Shown: positions 53,707-62,256 of the stretch, piece by piece
Layout: each line of letters starts with the position of its first letter
Position numbering within the stretch: the stretch's first letter is position 1
Origin: Lachnospiraceae bacterium
GTDB taxonomy: Bacteria > Bacillota > Clostridia > Lachnospirales > Lachnospiraceae
Length of the DNA stretch: 62,851 bases
Direction: 5' to 3'
Assembly: GCA_021205755.1 (NCBI GenBank)
Contig: JAJPWX010000121.1
Location: 1 to 62,851 of the forward strand
Translations under genes and position numbers: made by a program
Notes under the pieces: model-generated
The model's database searches: none
The model's input: only the letters and a program-made list of their open reading frames with translations
What the model was told of the DNA's origin: nothing

Positions 53707-53849
53707 CTGTATTCTTCTGGATTAAACCACTGTCTCGATCAGGATGAAACTGCCTGTAATTGTTTTTTTACGCAGGACAGTAAATTTTTGCCGACAGTTA
53801 TCTTAACCGTATTGAGGAAAGGTAAAATTAAGATTTTTTGCTCTGGTGG

Positions 53850-53878
53850 TTGTATTTAAATAAAACAAAGTATATAAT
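53850..53878 (+). promoter_or_regulatory. Promoter of the AAA/DUF4143 gene
   Basis: TTGTAT (53850-53855), a 17-base spacer and TATAAT (53873-53878), 56 bases before the ATG. Confidence 0.7.
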
Positions 53879-53933
53879 AAAAGTGTGATTATGACACACG
53901 AAAACATATATAAAAATGTGATGAGGTGCATGC

Positions 53934-55271
53934 ATGGAACGATTGATTTTGAATAAGCTGCTGGATTGGAAGAATTCTCCTTATCGTAAACCACTGATCG
54001 TAAAGGGCGTGCGTCAGGTAGGTAAGACCTGGCTTCTAAAAGAGTTTGGCAGACGATATTATGAAAATACTGCTTATTTCAACTTTGATGAAAACGAAGA
54101 ATACAGGCAGTTTTTTGAAACTACAAAAGACGTAAACCGGATTCTGCAGAACCTGATGCTGGCAAGCGGTCAGAAAATTGTTGCTGAGAAAACACTCATT
54201 ATTTTTGACGAAATTCAGGACTGCCCTAAGGTTATTAACTCCATGAAATATTTTTGTGAAAATGCGCCGCAGTACCATATTGCCTGCGCTGGCTCTTTGC
54301 TGGGCATTGCCCTGGCAAAGCCTTCTTCATTTCCTGTAGGAAAGGTCAACTTTATGCAGATTGACCCTATGACCTTTACAGAGTTTTTACTCGCCAATGG
54401 GGATGGAAACCTGGCTGAGTATCTGGAAACGGTGAATACGATCGAGCCGCTCCCGGATGCCTTCTTTAACCCTCTATACGAAAAGCTTAAGATGTATTAT
54501 GTGACTGGAGGAATGCCCGAATCCGTGAAAATGTGGACGGAAGCACGGGATGTTTCCGCCATGCAGGAGGCTTTGTCCGGAATCATTGGCGCCTATGAAC
54601 GTGATTTTGCCAAACATCCGAATATCAGTGAGTTCCCCAAAATTTCAATGGTCTGGAAGTCCATACCGTCCCAGCTGGCCAGAGAGAACAAGAAATTTAT
54701 CTACAAGGTTGTCAAAGAGGGGGCACGAGCCCGCGAATACGAGGATGCTTTGCAGTGGCTGGTAGATGCCAGGCTGGTGCATAAAATTTATCGCAGTTCT
54801 GCGCCTGGTCTTCCTGTTTCTGCTTATGATGATCTTTCGGCTTTCAAGATTTATCTGGTGGATGTGGGGCTGCTTCGCCGTCTGGCTCAGCTGGCACCGA
54901 CCGCTTTTGGGGAAGGGAATCGTTTGTTTACGGAATTTAAGGGAGCATTGACAGAAAACTATGTTCTTCAGACATTGCTTACACAGTTTGAAGTGACTCC
55001 CCGGTACTGGACACAGACAAATCCTCCGTATGAGGTGGATTTTCTCATCCAGCGGGAAAATGATATTTTCCCGCTGGAGGTCAAATCCGAAGCAAATACG
55101 ACGAGCAAGAGTCTTAAGAAGTTCAAGGAACTATTTCCGGATCAGGTGAAGCTTCGTGTGCGATTCTCCCTGGACAATCTGAAGCTGGACGGCGATATGC
55201 TGAATATCCCTTTGTTCATGGCAGACAAGACAGACCGACTGATTGGTCTGGCTTTGGAAAAGCACTTTTAA
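53934..55271 (+). CDS. AAA ATPase with DUF4143 (AAA_14 family)
   Basis: 445 residues. Walker A is KGVRQVGKTWLLKEFG, Walker B LIIFDEIQDCPK, sensor-like HIACAGSLLG. The C-terminal DUF4143 part has a nuclease-like NPPYEVDFLIQRENDIFPLEVKSE motif, resembling a PD-(D/E)XK core. These proteins are common in gut anaerobes as lone genes. Their role is unknown, with links to toxin-like or defence functions only suggested. It has its own promoter and is followed directly by the broken sigma gene. Confidence 0.9.
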   Translation: MERLILNKLLDWKNSPYRKPLIVKGVRQVGKTWLLKEFGRRYYENTAYFNFDENEEYRQFFETTKDVNRILQNLMLASGQKIVAEKTLIIFDEIQDCPKVINSMKYFCENAPQYHIACAGSLLGIALAKPSSFPVGKVNFMQIDPMTFTEFLLANGDGNLAEYLETVNTIEPLPDAFFNPLYEKLKMYYVTGGMPESVKMWTEARDVSAMQEALSGIIGAYERDFAKHPNISEFPKISMVWKSIPSQLARENKKFIYKVVKEGARAREYEDALQWLVDARLVHKIYRSSAPGLPVSAYDDLSAFKIYLVDVGLLRRLAQLAPTAFGEGNRLFTEFKGALTENYVLQTLLTQFEVTPRYWTQTNPPYEVDFLIQRENDIFPLEVKSEANTTSKSLKKFKELFPDQVKLRVRFSLDNLKLDGDMLNIPLFMADKTDRLIGLALEKHF

Positions 55272-55316
55272 GCGAGTTCATTCATAGAATAAAGAAAACC
55301 GCTTAGAGGTGCTTTT

Positions 55317-55679
55317 TTGGAAACATTTAAAAAGCCGTTGTCCTCAGAAGAAGAGAAAGCGTATCTTGTACGATACCAGAAAGGGGACATGGAAGCCAGG
55401 AATCTGTTGATAGAGCACAATCTAAGGCTGGTGGCGCATATAGCGAAAAAATATCAGTCGTCCGAGCTGGATCCGGATGACCTGCTCTCGATCGGGATCA
55501 TTGGACTCATCAAGGCTGTGACAACGTTCGATTGTGAGAAAAATTCAAGGCTTGGGACATATGCGGCTCGCTGCATTGAAAAACCTATCCGCTCGCCAAC
55601 GCGTTTTCGGGTGAGAAAAAAGCAGTCAGAGAAGACAGATGGCGGATTTTTGCTCAGTTTTCAGATAATAATTATCTGA
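55317..55679 (+). pseudogene. Truncated sigma-K-like sigma factor (N-terminal half)
   Basis: 120 residues from TTG. FKKPLSSEEEKAYLVRYQKGDMEARNLLIEHNLRLVAHIAKKYQ and DDLLSIGIIGLIKAVTTFD are regions 1.2 to 2 of SigK/SigE-type sigma factors. The family sequence continues through LGTYAARCIE and is then lost: KPIRSPTRF replaces the expected NEIL, and about 25 unrelated residues end at a stop. Regions 2.4 to 4 are absent, so it cannot work alone. The break is at the site where the skin element splits sigK in Bacillus subtilis. No 3' half is in the window. Confidence 0.75.
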
Positions 55680-56209
55680 TGTGCAGGACAAAGGATGAAA
55701 TTGTGCGCTATGCGCCGTTATGTGTTTATCGTTTCCGCCTGATTGTGCCGCACCGGCTTGTGGATGCGCAGCTTTGTAATCAGCAATACCATAGCTATGA
55801 AGAAATCGAGGATGTTCCCGCCCGCCTGAAGTGGTGCCGCCATCACATGGGTCTGATGCAAAAAGAGGTGGCAGAGAAAATCGGCATTACACGCGGTCAC
55901 TATACGAAATTTGAAAGCGGAGAGACCGATTATATTCCGAGTGATGTTGCGGACAGGCTTGCAGAGCTGTTTCATGTGCCTGTAACGGATTTGCTGGACG
56001 AGTACAATTCCTTCCTGTATAACGGTCAGCGGGAAATGCTTCTGGACTGTCGAAAGCGCCTGGGGTTGAATCAAAGAGCCTTTGCCCGGCTGATTCAGGT
56101 TCCCGCCGCCACACTTCAAATATGGGAGTCCGGGAAAAAGCGGGTTACGAAAAGTTCATGGGAGAAATATCTCAGAGACTACATAAAAGTAAATGAAGTT
56201 TGTTCATGA
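55679..56209 (+). CDS. Double helix-turn-helix (XRE-type) regulator
   Basis: 176 residues. Two XRE-like domains are visible: RLKWCRHHMGLMQKEVAEKIGITRGHYTKFESGETDYIPSDVADRLAELFHVPVTDLL (about 49-106) and RLGLNQRAFARLIQVPAATLQIWESGKKRVTKSSWEKYL (about 126-165). The N-terminal 45 residues (YAPLCVYRFRLIVPHRLVDAQLCNQQYHSYEEI) have no known fold. Its ATG overlaps the stop of the sigma fragment, so the two are translated together. Typical of regulators on mobile elements. A terminator follows. Confidence 0.82.
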   Translation: MCRTKDEIVRYAPLCVYRFRLIVPHRLVDAQLCNQQYHSYEEIEDVPARLKWCRHHMGLMQKEVAEKIGITRGHYTKFESGETDYIPSDVADRLAELFHVPVTDLLDEYNSFLYNGQREMLLDCRKRLGLNQRAFARLIQVPAATLQIWESGKKRVTKSSWEKYLRDYIKVNEVCS

Positions 56210-56227
56210 ATGCTGAAGAGAAAAAGT

Positions 56228-56261
56228 GGTCTGGTTCAATTTGAGCCAGACCCAAATTTTT
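56228..56261 (+). terminator. Terminator after the double-HTH gene
   Basis: GGTCTGG (56228-56234) and CCAGACC (56246-56252), extended inward, followed by AAATTTTT. Confidence 0.85.
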
Positions 56262-56267
56262 GATGCG

Positions 56268-56351
56268 CAGAGCCGGACAGGGAATTTTGCGGCTAAAGCC
56301 GCACCCGGCTCGCGCAGGCGAGTAGGAGTCGAAAAGGCCGACTCCTACTCG
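56268..56351. other. Folded GC-rich palindromic block
   Basis: GAGCCGG (56270-56276)/CCGGCTC (56305-56311) encloses GCGGCT/AGCCGC (56289-56302). Next to it is a perfect 13-bp stem CGAGTAGGAGTCG (56319-56331)/CGACTCCTACTCG (56339-56351). It has no T-run. It lies in the 344-base gap before the AAA/nuclease gene; the rest of that gap shows nothing clear. Confidence 0.6.
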
Positions 56352-56553
56352 ATTGGAAGGAAACAATATACGGAAGGATCAAGACGGGGCCAGGTTGGGA
56401 TCAAGATGGGGGCAAGAAAAAAAGAGGCTTGCCCGATCAATAAATCAATGACAAGACTGAAAAAATCTGTTACACTAAGGATCAATACAACGGATGAACA
56501 CAGCGGGGATGCTGTCGGAGCGAATGTAAGTGAAAACGCAGGAGATGGTGGGA

Positions 56554-58155
56554 ATGGGATTGTATTATAGTCCGGGAAAAGAAGCTTTCAGACAAATCCG
56601 GAAAGTGGAGTATGTGGACAAGTCCGGCATGATTTCTTTTGTGAACAGCCGGATCAATGTCCCCAAAAAATTCATATGTTTCACCCGTGCGAGGAGATTT
56701 GGAAAATCCTATGCGGTAAAGATGCTTTGCGCTTATTATGATTATAGCTGTGATTCCGGAGAATTGTTTCAGGACTTAAAAATTGCCGGGGATGGCTCTT
56801 ATAAGACGCATCTCAATCAGTATCATGTTATCTATATAGATATTACCTGGTTTATATCGCAGCTTCTCAGTCAGGGCAAAAGCATAGACCAGATCGTGCT
56901 GCTGATGCAGAGTCAGGTGATCGAAGAGCTTGCGAGTGATTATCCGCAGGTAAAAGGCGGGACAGACCTTCCGACTGCGCTTTTTCAGATCGCGGAGTCT
57001 ACAGGGCGGCAGTTCGTTTTTCTGATTGACGAGTGGGATGCGATTTTTCGAGAAGCAGCTGATAATAGTCTTGTGAAAGAGCAGTATTTGAATCTGCTTC
57101 GGGGCTTATTCAAAAGTCCTGTAACCAGCAGAGCTATTGCTGTGGCATATATGACTGGCATCCTTCCAATCAAAAAATATGGAAAACAGTCAGCCCTGAC
57201 CGATGTTCTGGAACTTACTATGGTCAACCCTGGGAATCTGGCTTGTTATGTCGGTTTTACGGAAGATGAAGTGAAGACTCTCTGTAAGGAACATGAGTTG
57301 AATTATGAGGATATGAAACGCTGGTATGATGGATATTCGTTTGATGACAGCGGATCTGTCTATAATCCGAATTCTGTCATGGAGGCAATCTCCATGCGTA
57401 ATTATGATACGTATTGGGCGAATACGGAAACATATGAGTCTCTGAAATCTTATATAGAAGAAGACTTTGACGGAATTCAGAGTGCTCTGAAAAGTATGCT
57501 GAGCGGACAGGATGTTCCTGTCAATATACGGAAATTTCAAAACGACATGAGCATTCTGAAAAACAGGGATGATGTTTTTACTTTGCTTATCCATCTGGGA
57601 TACCTGGCATATGACAGGAATACAAAGACGGTACGCATTCCAAATGAGGAAATCCGACAGGAATTTATTACCGCTATCGAAGACAGCGAAAAACACGTAG
57701 AACTTGCAAGACTGATTGTGCGGTCCAGACAACTTCTAAAGGATACACTGGCAATGCGCGAGGATGCTGTGGCAGAAGCAATCGAGTCGGTACATCAGTC
57801 TTCGGCTGCACCTCTGTTTTACAATAATGAACAGGCACTTCGAAGCGTGGTTCGCACGGCGTATATGGCTTGTATAGACGAGTATGCGGAAATTCAGGAG
57901 CTTCCTACCGGCCATGGATATGCAGATCTGGTTTATCTGCCCCGGGCAGGCTCGCCCTTACCGGTACTTCTGATTGAACTGAAATGGAATGAATCCGATG
58001 ACGGTGCGATTGCACAGATTAAAGATCGTAAATATCCGAAACAGTTGGAAAACCTGCGGCATGATATTCTTCTGGTTGGGATCAATTATTCAGAGAAAGA
58101 TCCGAATAAAAAACACACTTGCAAAATAGAAAAGCAAACGATCCAAAACAGGTAA
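56554..58155 (+). CDS. AAA-ATPase-like / PD-(D/E)XK nuclease protein
   Basis: 533 residues. It has the N-terminal AAA-ATPase-like domain (AAA-ATPase_like, DUF1703 group): GKEAFRQIRKVEYVDKSGMI, FTRARRFGKSYAVKML (Walker A-like) and FLIDEWDAIFRE (Walker B). A C-terminal nuclease domain follows: GHGYADLVYLPRAG, PVLLIELKWNESDDGAIAQIKDRKYP. The family is abundant in gut Firmicutes and its role is not established. ATG 56554 fits the usual MG-[LI]-Y start and has AGGAG; the open frame begins at 56530. A relic of a paralogue lies at 41436-41864. Confidence 0.9.
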   Translation: MGLYYSPGKEAFRQIRKVEYVDKSGMISFVNSRINVPKKFICFTRARRFGKSYAVKMLCAYYDYSCDSGELFQDLKIAGDGSYKTHLNQYHVIYIDITWFISQLLSQGKSIDQIVLLMQSQVIEELASDYPQVKGGTDLPTALFQIAESTGRQFVFLIDEWDAIFREAADNSLVKEQYLNLLRGLFKSPVTSRAIAVAYMTGILPIKKYGKQSALTDVLELTMVNPGNLACYVGFTEDEVKTLCKEHELNYEDMKRWYDGYSFDDSGSVYNPNSVMEAISMRNYDTYWANTETYESLKSYIEEDFDGIQSALKSMLSGQDVPVNIRKFQNDMSILKNRDDVFTLLIHLGYLAYDRNTKTVRIPNEEIRQEFITAIEDSEKHVELARLIVRSRQLLKDTLAMREDAVAEAIESVHQSSAAPLFYNNEQALRSVVRTAYMACIDEYAEIQELPTGHGYADLVYLPRAGSPLPVLLIELKWNESDDGAIAQIKDRKYPKQLENLRHDILLVGINYSEKDPNKKHTCKIEKQTIQNR

Positions 58156-58180
58156 AAGCAGACAGACGAACAAGCTCTCT

Positions 58181-58396
58181 TTAATCGGCTTGCTCGCCTG
58201 TTTTTCTATTCGAGACAGTTTCAATAACCGAGTCGAGCAGAAGCTCCTTTTGAGCAGCAGGACAATCCAGATTCTTTATATACTGGCTGACGGTTTCCGC
58301 GTGGATGCCGGCGGCACGCTCTGCCAGTTCTTTTTTTCCAGCTTCTGTTTTGGGATAATGAACAATCACATGGATTTCAGCACTTTTTCTTGCCAT
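58181..58396 (-). CDS. Small conserved protein of 71 residues
   Basis: Starts MARKSAEIHVIVHYPKTEAGKKELAERAAGIHAETVSQYI and continues KNLDCPAAQKELLLDSVIETV. The start at 58396 has GGGGG upstream; the longer open frame (to 58519) lacks a ribosome site. It is a compact alpha/beta or helical protein with no known function. Similar small proteins sit on integrative elements of Clostridia (from memory). It is convergent with the AAA/nuclease gene. Confidence 0.7.
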   Translation of the reverse strand: MARKSAEIHVIVHYPKTEAGKKELAERAAGIHAETVSQYIKNLDCPAAQKELLLDSVIETVSNRKTGEQAD

Positions 58397-58733
58397 AACA
58401 GGCACCCCCTGGTATTTCAGTTTATGTATTAGAAGTTGTCCGCTATTACCTTGAATTGTAGCCCACGAAATATAGTATGATTTGTGTTTCAAATCTGAAT
58501 GACCGGTGATATAATTCATTCGAACAACTGATGACCAATACTACGGATTTCCTTGTGATTCGTTTCCAATGCCGCGCCGGTTCGTGAATCTTTAGTCCTT
58601 TGAAGTGAATACATCCGGCGGGGTCTGAACGAGAATCATTCGAAGTCCTTGTATCAGCATGATACCATGCGACAGACAAATATGCATTGAGCGCCGATTG
58701 ACTGTGAATTGACAAAAATAGGTGGTGATCTTT
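58397..58733. other. 337-base gap between divergent genes
   Basis: A divergent promoter space. TTGACA at 58708-58713 lies too close to the STAND gene start for certain use. No ORF, repeat or RNA fold was recognised. Confidence 0.4.
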
Positions 58734-60215
58734 TTGGAACGTTGCGACTTTGCTTCTGTCATGGCAATCATCAAAAAATATATCAGTGAAAATAATGATA
58801 TGGGACAGTTGGATTTTCTCTATTCCCTTTTTGATGATTTTGTCAGCAGCGATGAAGGAAGGGATTTTGACTTTGATAATGGCCTTGTCTGCCGGTGGAT
58901 GAATGGACAGGCTAAGGTGAGTCCGCGAATCACAAAGTACTATACAGACGAACAACATCAGCGGAACCTGGCGCGGGATATATATCAAAATATTCTGCCG
59001 GTCATGTTCGATAGTGCGATGGCTGTGCAGAAGATATATGAATTGGTGATCGGAGATGAGTCTATCTCCGAACGGAAGAAGATGGAATTGATAGAGCCGT
59101 GTCCCTGCAAGAATGAAAAGGAGGATGCAGATTTTATTGCGCCGGTTCTTTACTTTAGCATGGATCGTGACTTTGTGAAGCGAGATGCGCAGACGAAAAA
59201 ACTGTTGGCCTGCGGGGATCTTTCTCCTGTGCTGGCTGGCTTTATTATGGGAAATGAGGTACCGAAACCCTGCCGGTATTTTTGCGGACGGGAACAGGAA
59301 CTGGAACGCCTTCATGAAATGCTTTCGGACCAGGGAAAGGTGTTCCTTTATGGAATCGCCGGCATTGGCAAAAGTGAAATCGCGAAAGCCTATGCGAAGC
59401 AGTACAAAAAAGAATACACAAATATTGTATACATCATTTACAGCGGTGATCTGCGTCAGGATATGATTGATCTGGACTTTATTGACGACAGGCCAGATGA
59501 GAGCGAGGAAGAACGTTTCCGCAGACATAATCGTTTCCTTCGTACGTTAAAATCGGATACTCTGCTGATTATTGATAATTTTAATGTTACAGCGACCAAG
59601 GACAGCTTTCTGTCAGTTGTGATGAAGTATCGCTGCCGGATACTTTTTACTACACGAAGCCGGATGGATCACTACGCTACGATGGAACTTTCGGAAATTT
59701 CGGATAAAACCGCATTGCTGAAATTGATGGGGCGCTATTATTCCGAAGCAGGAAATCACGAGTCGGAACTGTCTGAGATCATTGATACTGTTCATCGGCA
59801 TACGCTGGCGGTGGAGCTTGCTGCACGCCTGTTGGAGCATGGCATACTGGAGCCACACACTTTGCTGCAAAAATTGCAGGAGGAAAAGGTTGCTCTTGAC
59901 AGTACGGATCGAATATCTATAAAAAAAGATGGAAAGCCGATGAAGGAAACCTATTATGGGCATATTCATACCCTGTTTTCCTTATATCTTCTTTCAGAAA
60001 AACAGCAGATGCTGATGAGAAATATGGTGTTGATTCCATTAACTGGCATTGCTTGCCGGCGGCTGGCTGACTGGCTTTCCCTTCCAGATTTAAACTTGAT
60101 AAATGACTTGATCGAGATGGGATTTATTACTCCGTTGCCTGGACGATGTGTTGCACTGCATCCGATGATTCAGGAAATAGCTCAAACAGATTTGAAACCG
60201 TCTATTGCCAATTGA
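58734..60215 (+). CDS. STAND NTPase, N-terminal part of an interrupted gene
   Basis: About 493 residues from TTG 58734 (GGTGGTGAT upstream). An N-terminal helical region of about 175 residues (FASVMAIIKKYISENND..., WMNGQAKVSPRI) precedes an NB-ARC/AP-ATPase core. The core starts at FCGREQELERLHEML, with Walker A LYGIAGIGKSEIAKAYA, Walker B SDTLLIIDNF and the sensor RILFTTRSR. A winged-helix-like part ends LHPMIQEIAQTDLKPSIAN. The next codon is TGA, and the frame reopens straight into a TPR-like protein. STAND NTPases with TPR sensors act as signal switches, often in phage defence; that role is inference here. Confidence 0.85.
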   Translation: MERCDFASVMAIIKKYISENNDMGQLDFLYSLFDDFVSSDEGRDFDFDNGLVCRWMNGQAKVSPRITKYYTDEQHQRNLARDIYQNILPVMFDSAMAVQKIYELVIGDESISERKKMELIEPCPCKNEKEDADFIAPVLYFSMDRDFVKRDAQTKKLLACGDLSPVLAGFIMGNEVPKPCRYFCGREQELERLHEMLSDQGKVFLYGIAGIGKSEIAKAYAKQYKKEYTNIVYIIYSGDLRQDMIDLDFIDDRPDESEEERFRRHNRFLRTLKSDTLLIIDNFNVTATKDSFLSVVMKYRCRILFTTRSRMDHYATMELSEISDKTALLKLMGRYYSEAGNHESELSEIIDTVHRHTLAVELAARLLEHGILEPHTLLQKLQEEKVALDSTDRISIKKDGKPMKETYYGHIHTLFSLYLLSEKQQMLMRNMVLIPLTGIACRRLADWLSLPDLNLINDLIEMGFITPLPGRCVALHPMIQEIAQTDLKPSIAN

Positions 60216-61046
60216 ATGCTTCTGTTAAGTAAGCTGCAAGATATCTGTCTACATCGCGGTTTGGATATTACATACTATAAAGTCATGTTCCAGACTATTG
60301 AAAATATCATCTCACTTGCGGAAAAGGATGATTTGCAGAGCTACCTGCGTTTTCTGGAAGATGCGTTCGCTTATATGGTCAACTATCATTACGAAAAAGG
60401 AATGAATCTGGTTTTACAGGAAATGCAATCACTTGCAGGACAGCCAGATGTAGGGACAATTGAGGACAGAGCATTGCTTCTCGATTATCGTGCCTCCCGT
60501 GAAAAAGATCAGGAGAAGGCGGTCAAACTGGATGAGGATGCACTTGCTCTTCTGCCAATAATCAGTACGGAGAACTCGCTGTTGGTATCCAATATCCATT
60601 CGAATTTGGGTGCAAGGTACCGAAAAATGCAGAAATATGATCTGGCCCGACATCACATGGAGACAGGAATTCAGATTATGGAGAAATATCAACCGGCAGC
60701 CATGAATGACTGTATTGCTCAGATTGCAAATTACGCTGTCTTTCTATGCGATACCGGAGAACCTGATCGTGGTTTATATGCCTTACGCAAACTGGCACGA
60801 ACGATCAAAGAAAATAATTCAGACATGTGCGGTGATTACGCGGTGGTGCAGGAGACGATAGGCAGCATTCTTCTGCTGCAGGGAAAGATCTTAGAGGCCG
60901 GAGAACATTTTAAAAAGGCCACTGCCATATATGAAATCATATGGGCAGATTCCCCGGAACTGATAGAAGCAAAATATCAGGAGATTATGAACCTTTATCC
61001 GCAAGCCAGCATTCATATTGCGCAGGAATTCTTATCTAAACACTAA
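60216..61046 (+). CDS. TPR-repeat C-terminal part of the STAND protein
   Basis: 276 residues in exactly the same frame as the NTPase, separated from it only by one TGA. It has TPR-like helical repeats, for instance SNIHSNLGARYRKMQKYDLARHHMETGIQIMEKY and DYAVVQETIGSILLLQGKILEAGEHFKKATAIYE. The ATG just after the TGA has no ribosome site of its own. In relatives I recall, the NTPase and TPR parts form one chain and a Cys stands near this position. It is either the tail of a gene broken by a nonsense mutation, a coupled second gene, or a read-through product. Confidence 0.75.
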   Translation: MLLLSKLQDICLHRGLDITYYKVMFQTIENIISLAEKDDLQSYLRFLEDAFAYMVNYHYEKGMNLVLQEMQSLAGQPDVGTIEDRALLLDYRASREKDQEKAVKLDEDALALLPIISTENSLLVSNIHSNLGARYRKMQKYDLARHHMETGIQIMEKYQPAAMNDCIAQIANYAVFLCDTGEPDRGLYALRKLARTIKENNSDMCGDYAVVQETIGSILLLQGKILEAGEHFKKATAIYEIIWADSPELIEAKYQEIMNLYPQASIHIAQEFLSKH

Positions 61047-61080
61047 TTACGGTAATAATCAATTAACTGAGTACCAGAAA

Positions 61081-61110
61081 AGATGACTCTGACAGGGGTC
61101 ATCTTTTTTT
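61081..61110 (+). terminator. Terminator after the TPR gene
   Basis: AGATGAC and GTCATCT arms, then seven T residues. Confidence 0.88.
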
Positions 61111-61130
61111 GCGATATTTAAATGTGAAAT

Positions 61131-61163
61131 CCAGTCAAATTCCGCTCAATTTCCACTCAATGA
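61131..61163. repeat. Three tandem 11-base repeats
   Basis: CCAGTCAAATT, CCGCTCAATTT and CCACTCAATGA run head to tail with an 11-base period, about one helical turn. They lie 170 bases before the parM-like gene and may be binding sites for a partition, replication or integration protein. Confidence 0.6.
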
Positions 61164-61332
61164 CCTTTTCCACGCCTTACGATAGACTATTTCTGCAAGC
61201 AACCAGTACCAGACTTTAAAATCCGGTATGAATCTGGTGGCAAAAGAATAGAAGGGAGGCGTTTTGTTTTGCAACTACAAATGTTGTCTGAACGACAACA
61301 GACAAGCACAGTATCAAGGAGGATGAAAGAAC

Positions 61333-62256
61333 ATGAGAGAACTGAACAGTACAAAAATCATTGGCGTAGATCATGGTTATGGCAACATTAAAACGGCAAA
61401 TACTGTCACGCCAACAGGAATTACCGCCTATGACACAGAACCGATCTTCTCAGGAAATATTCTGGAATATGGCGGGAGCTATTATCGTATCGGGGAAGGA
61501 CACAAGGAATTTATTGCAGATAAGGCAGTGGATGAAGATTATTTTCTGCTGACTCTGATGGCTGTTGCGAGAGAGATGAATCTTTGCGGCATCAGAAGCG
61601 GGAATGTTCATCTTGCCGCCGGATTGCCGCTGACCTGGATACGGAAGCAAAGAGAGAACTTCAGGAGTTACCTGCTTTGCACTCCGGATGTGCAGTATCG
61701 CTTCAATGGGAAGGAGTATTCCATTCATTTTACCGGATGCAGTTTGTATCCACAAGGGTACCCTGCCATTGTCAACCGCTTGGGCGATTTTAAAGGAACA
61801 AATCTTCTGGCAGACATTGGAAACGGTACGATGAATATTCTTTATGTCAACAACAAAAAAGCAGTCGAGAACCGCTGCTGGACTGAAAAGTTTGGAGTCA
61901 ATCAGTGCATGATTGCTGCCAGAAATGCCATTTTGGACAGCTTCGGAGTAAAGATTGAAGACGCGACTGTGGAACAGGTACTTCGCTTCGGGAATGCCGA
62001 TATCGGCAAGCCGTATCTGGAATGTATCATTGCGGTTGCCAGGTCTTATGTGAAGGATATTTTTGCTACACTCCGCCGTTATGAGTACAATCCCGATTTA
62101 ATGCGGCTGTATGTGGTTGGAGGCGGTGGCTGTCTGGTGAAAAATTTTGGTAATTACGAAAAAAATCGGGTAACGATTGTGGACGATATTTGCGCAACTG
62201 CCAAAGGATATGAATATCTGGCCTACACCAGCCTGCGCAGGAAGGAGCAGTCATGA
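61333..62256 (+). CDS. ParM/StbA-like plasmid-segregation actin
   Basis: 307 residues. It has actin-fold phosphate loops: IIGVDHGYGNIKTAN (phosphate 1), LLADIGNGTMNILYV (phosphate 2) and LYVVGGGGCLVKNF (adenosine). ParM filaments push DNA copies apart. Such genes occur on plasmids and on Tn1549/CTn-type integrative elements. AAGGAGG lies 8 bases upstream. It overlaps the next small gene by four bases (ATGA), the usual parM-parR coupling. Confidence 0.92.
   Translation: MRELNSTKIIGVDHGYGNIKTANTVTPTGITAYDTEPIFSGNILEYGGSYYRIGEGHKEFIADKAVDEDYFLLTLMAVAREMNLCGIRSGNVHLAAGLPLTWIRKQRENFRSYLLCTPDVQYRFNGKEYSIHFTGCSLYPQGYPAIVNRLGDFKGTNLLADIGNGTMNILYVNNKKAVENRCWTEKFGVNQCMIAARNAILDSFGVKIEDATVEQVLRFGNADIGKPYLECIIAVARSYVKDIFATLRRYEYNPDLMRLYVVGGGGCLVKNFGNYEKNRVTIVDDICATAKGYEYLAYTSLRRKEQS

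Noticed and set aside
58446-59528. 360-residue open frame on the minus strand
   Set aside because: Overlaps the STAND NTPase with its clear Walker motifs; no ribosome site or domain.
60213-60215. TGA read as selenocysteine
   Set aside because: No SECIS-like hairpin was recognised just downstream and the protein family is not a redox family; a nonsense change is simpler.
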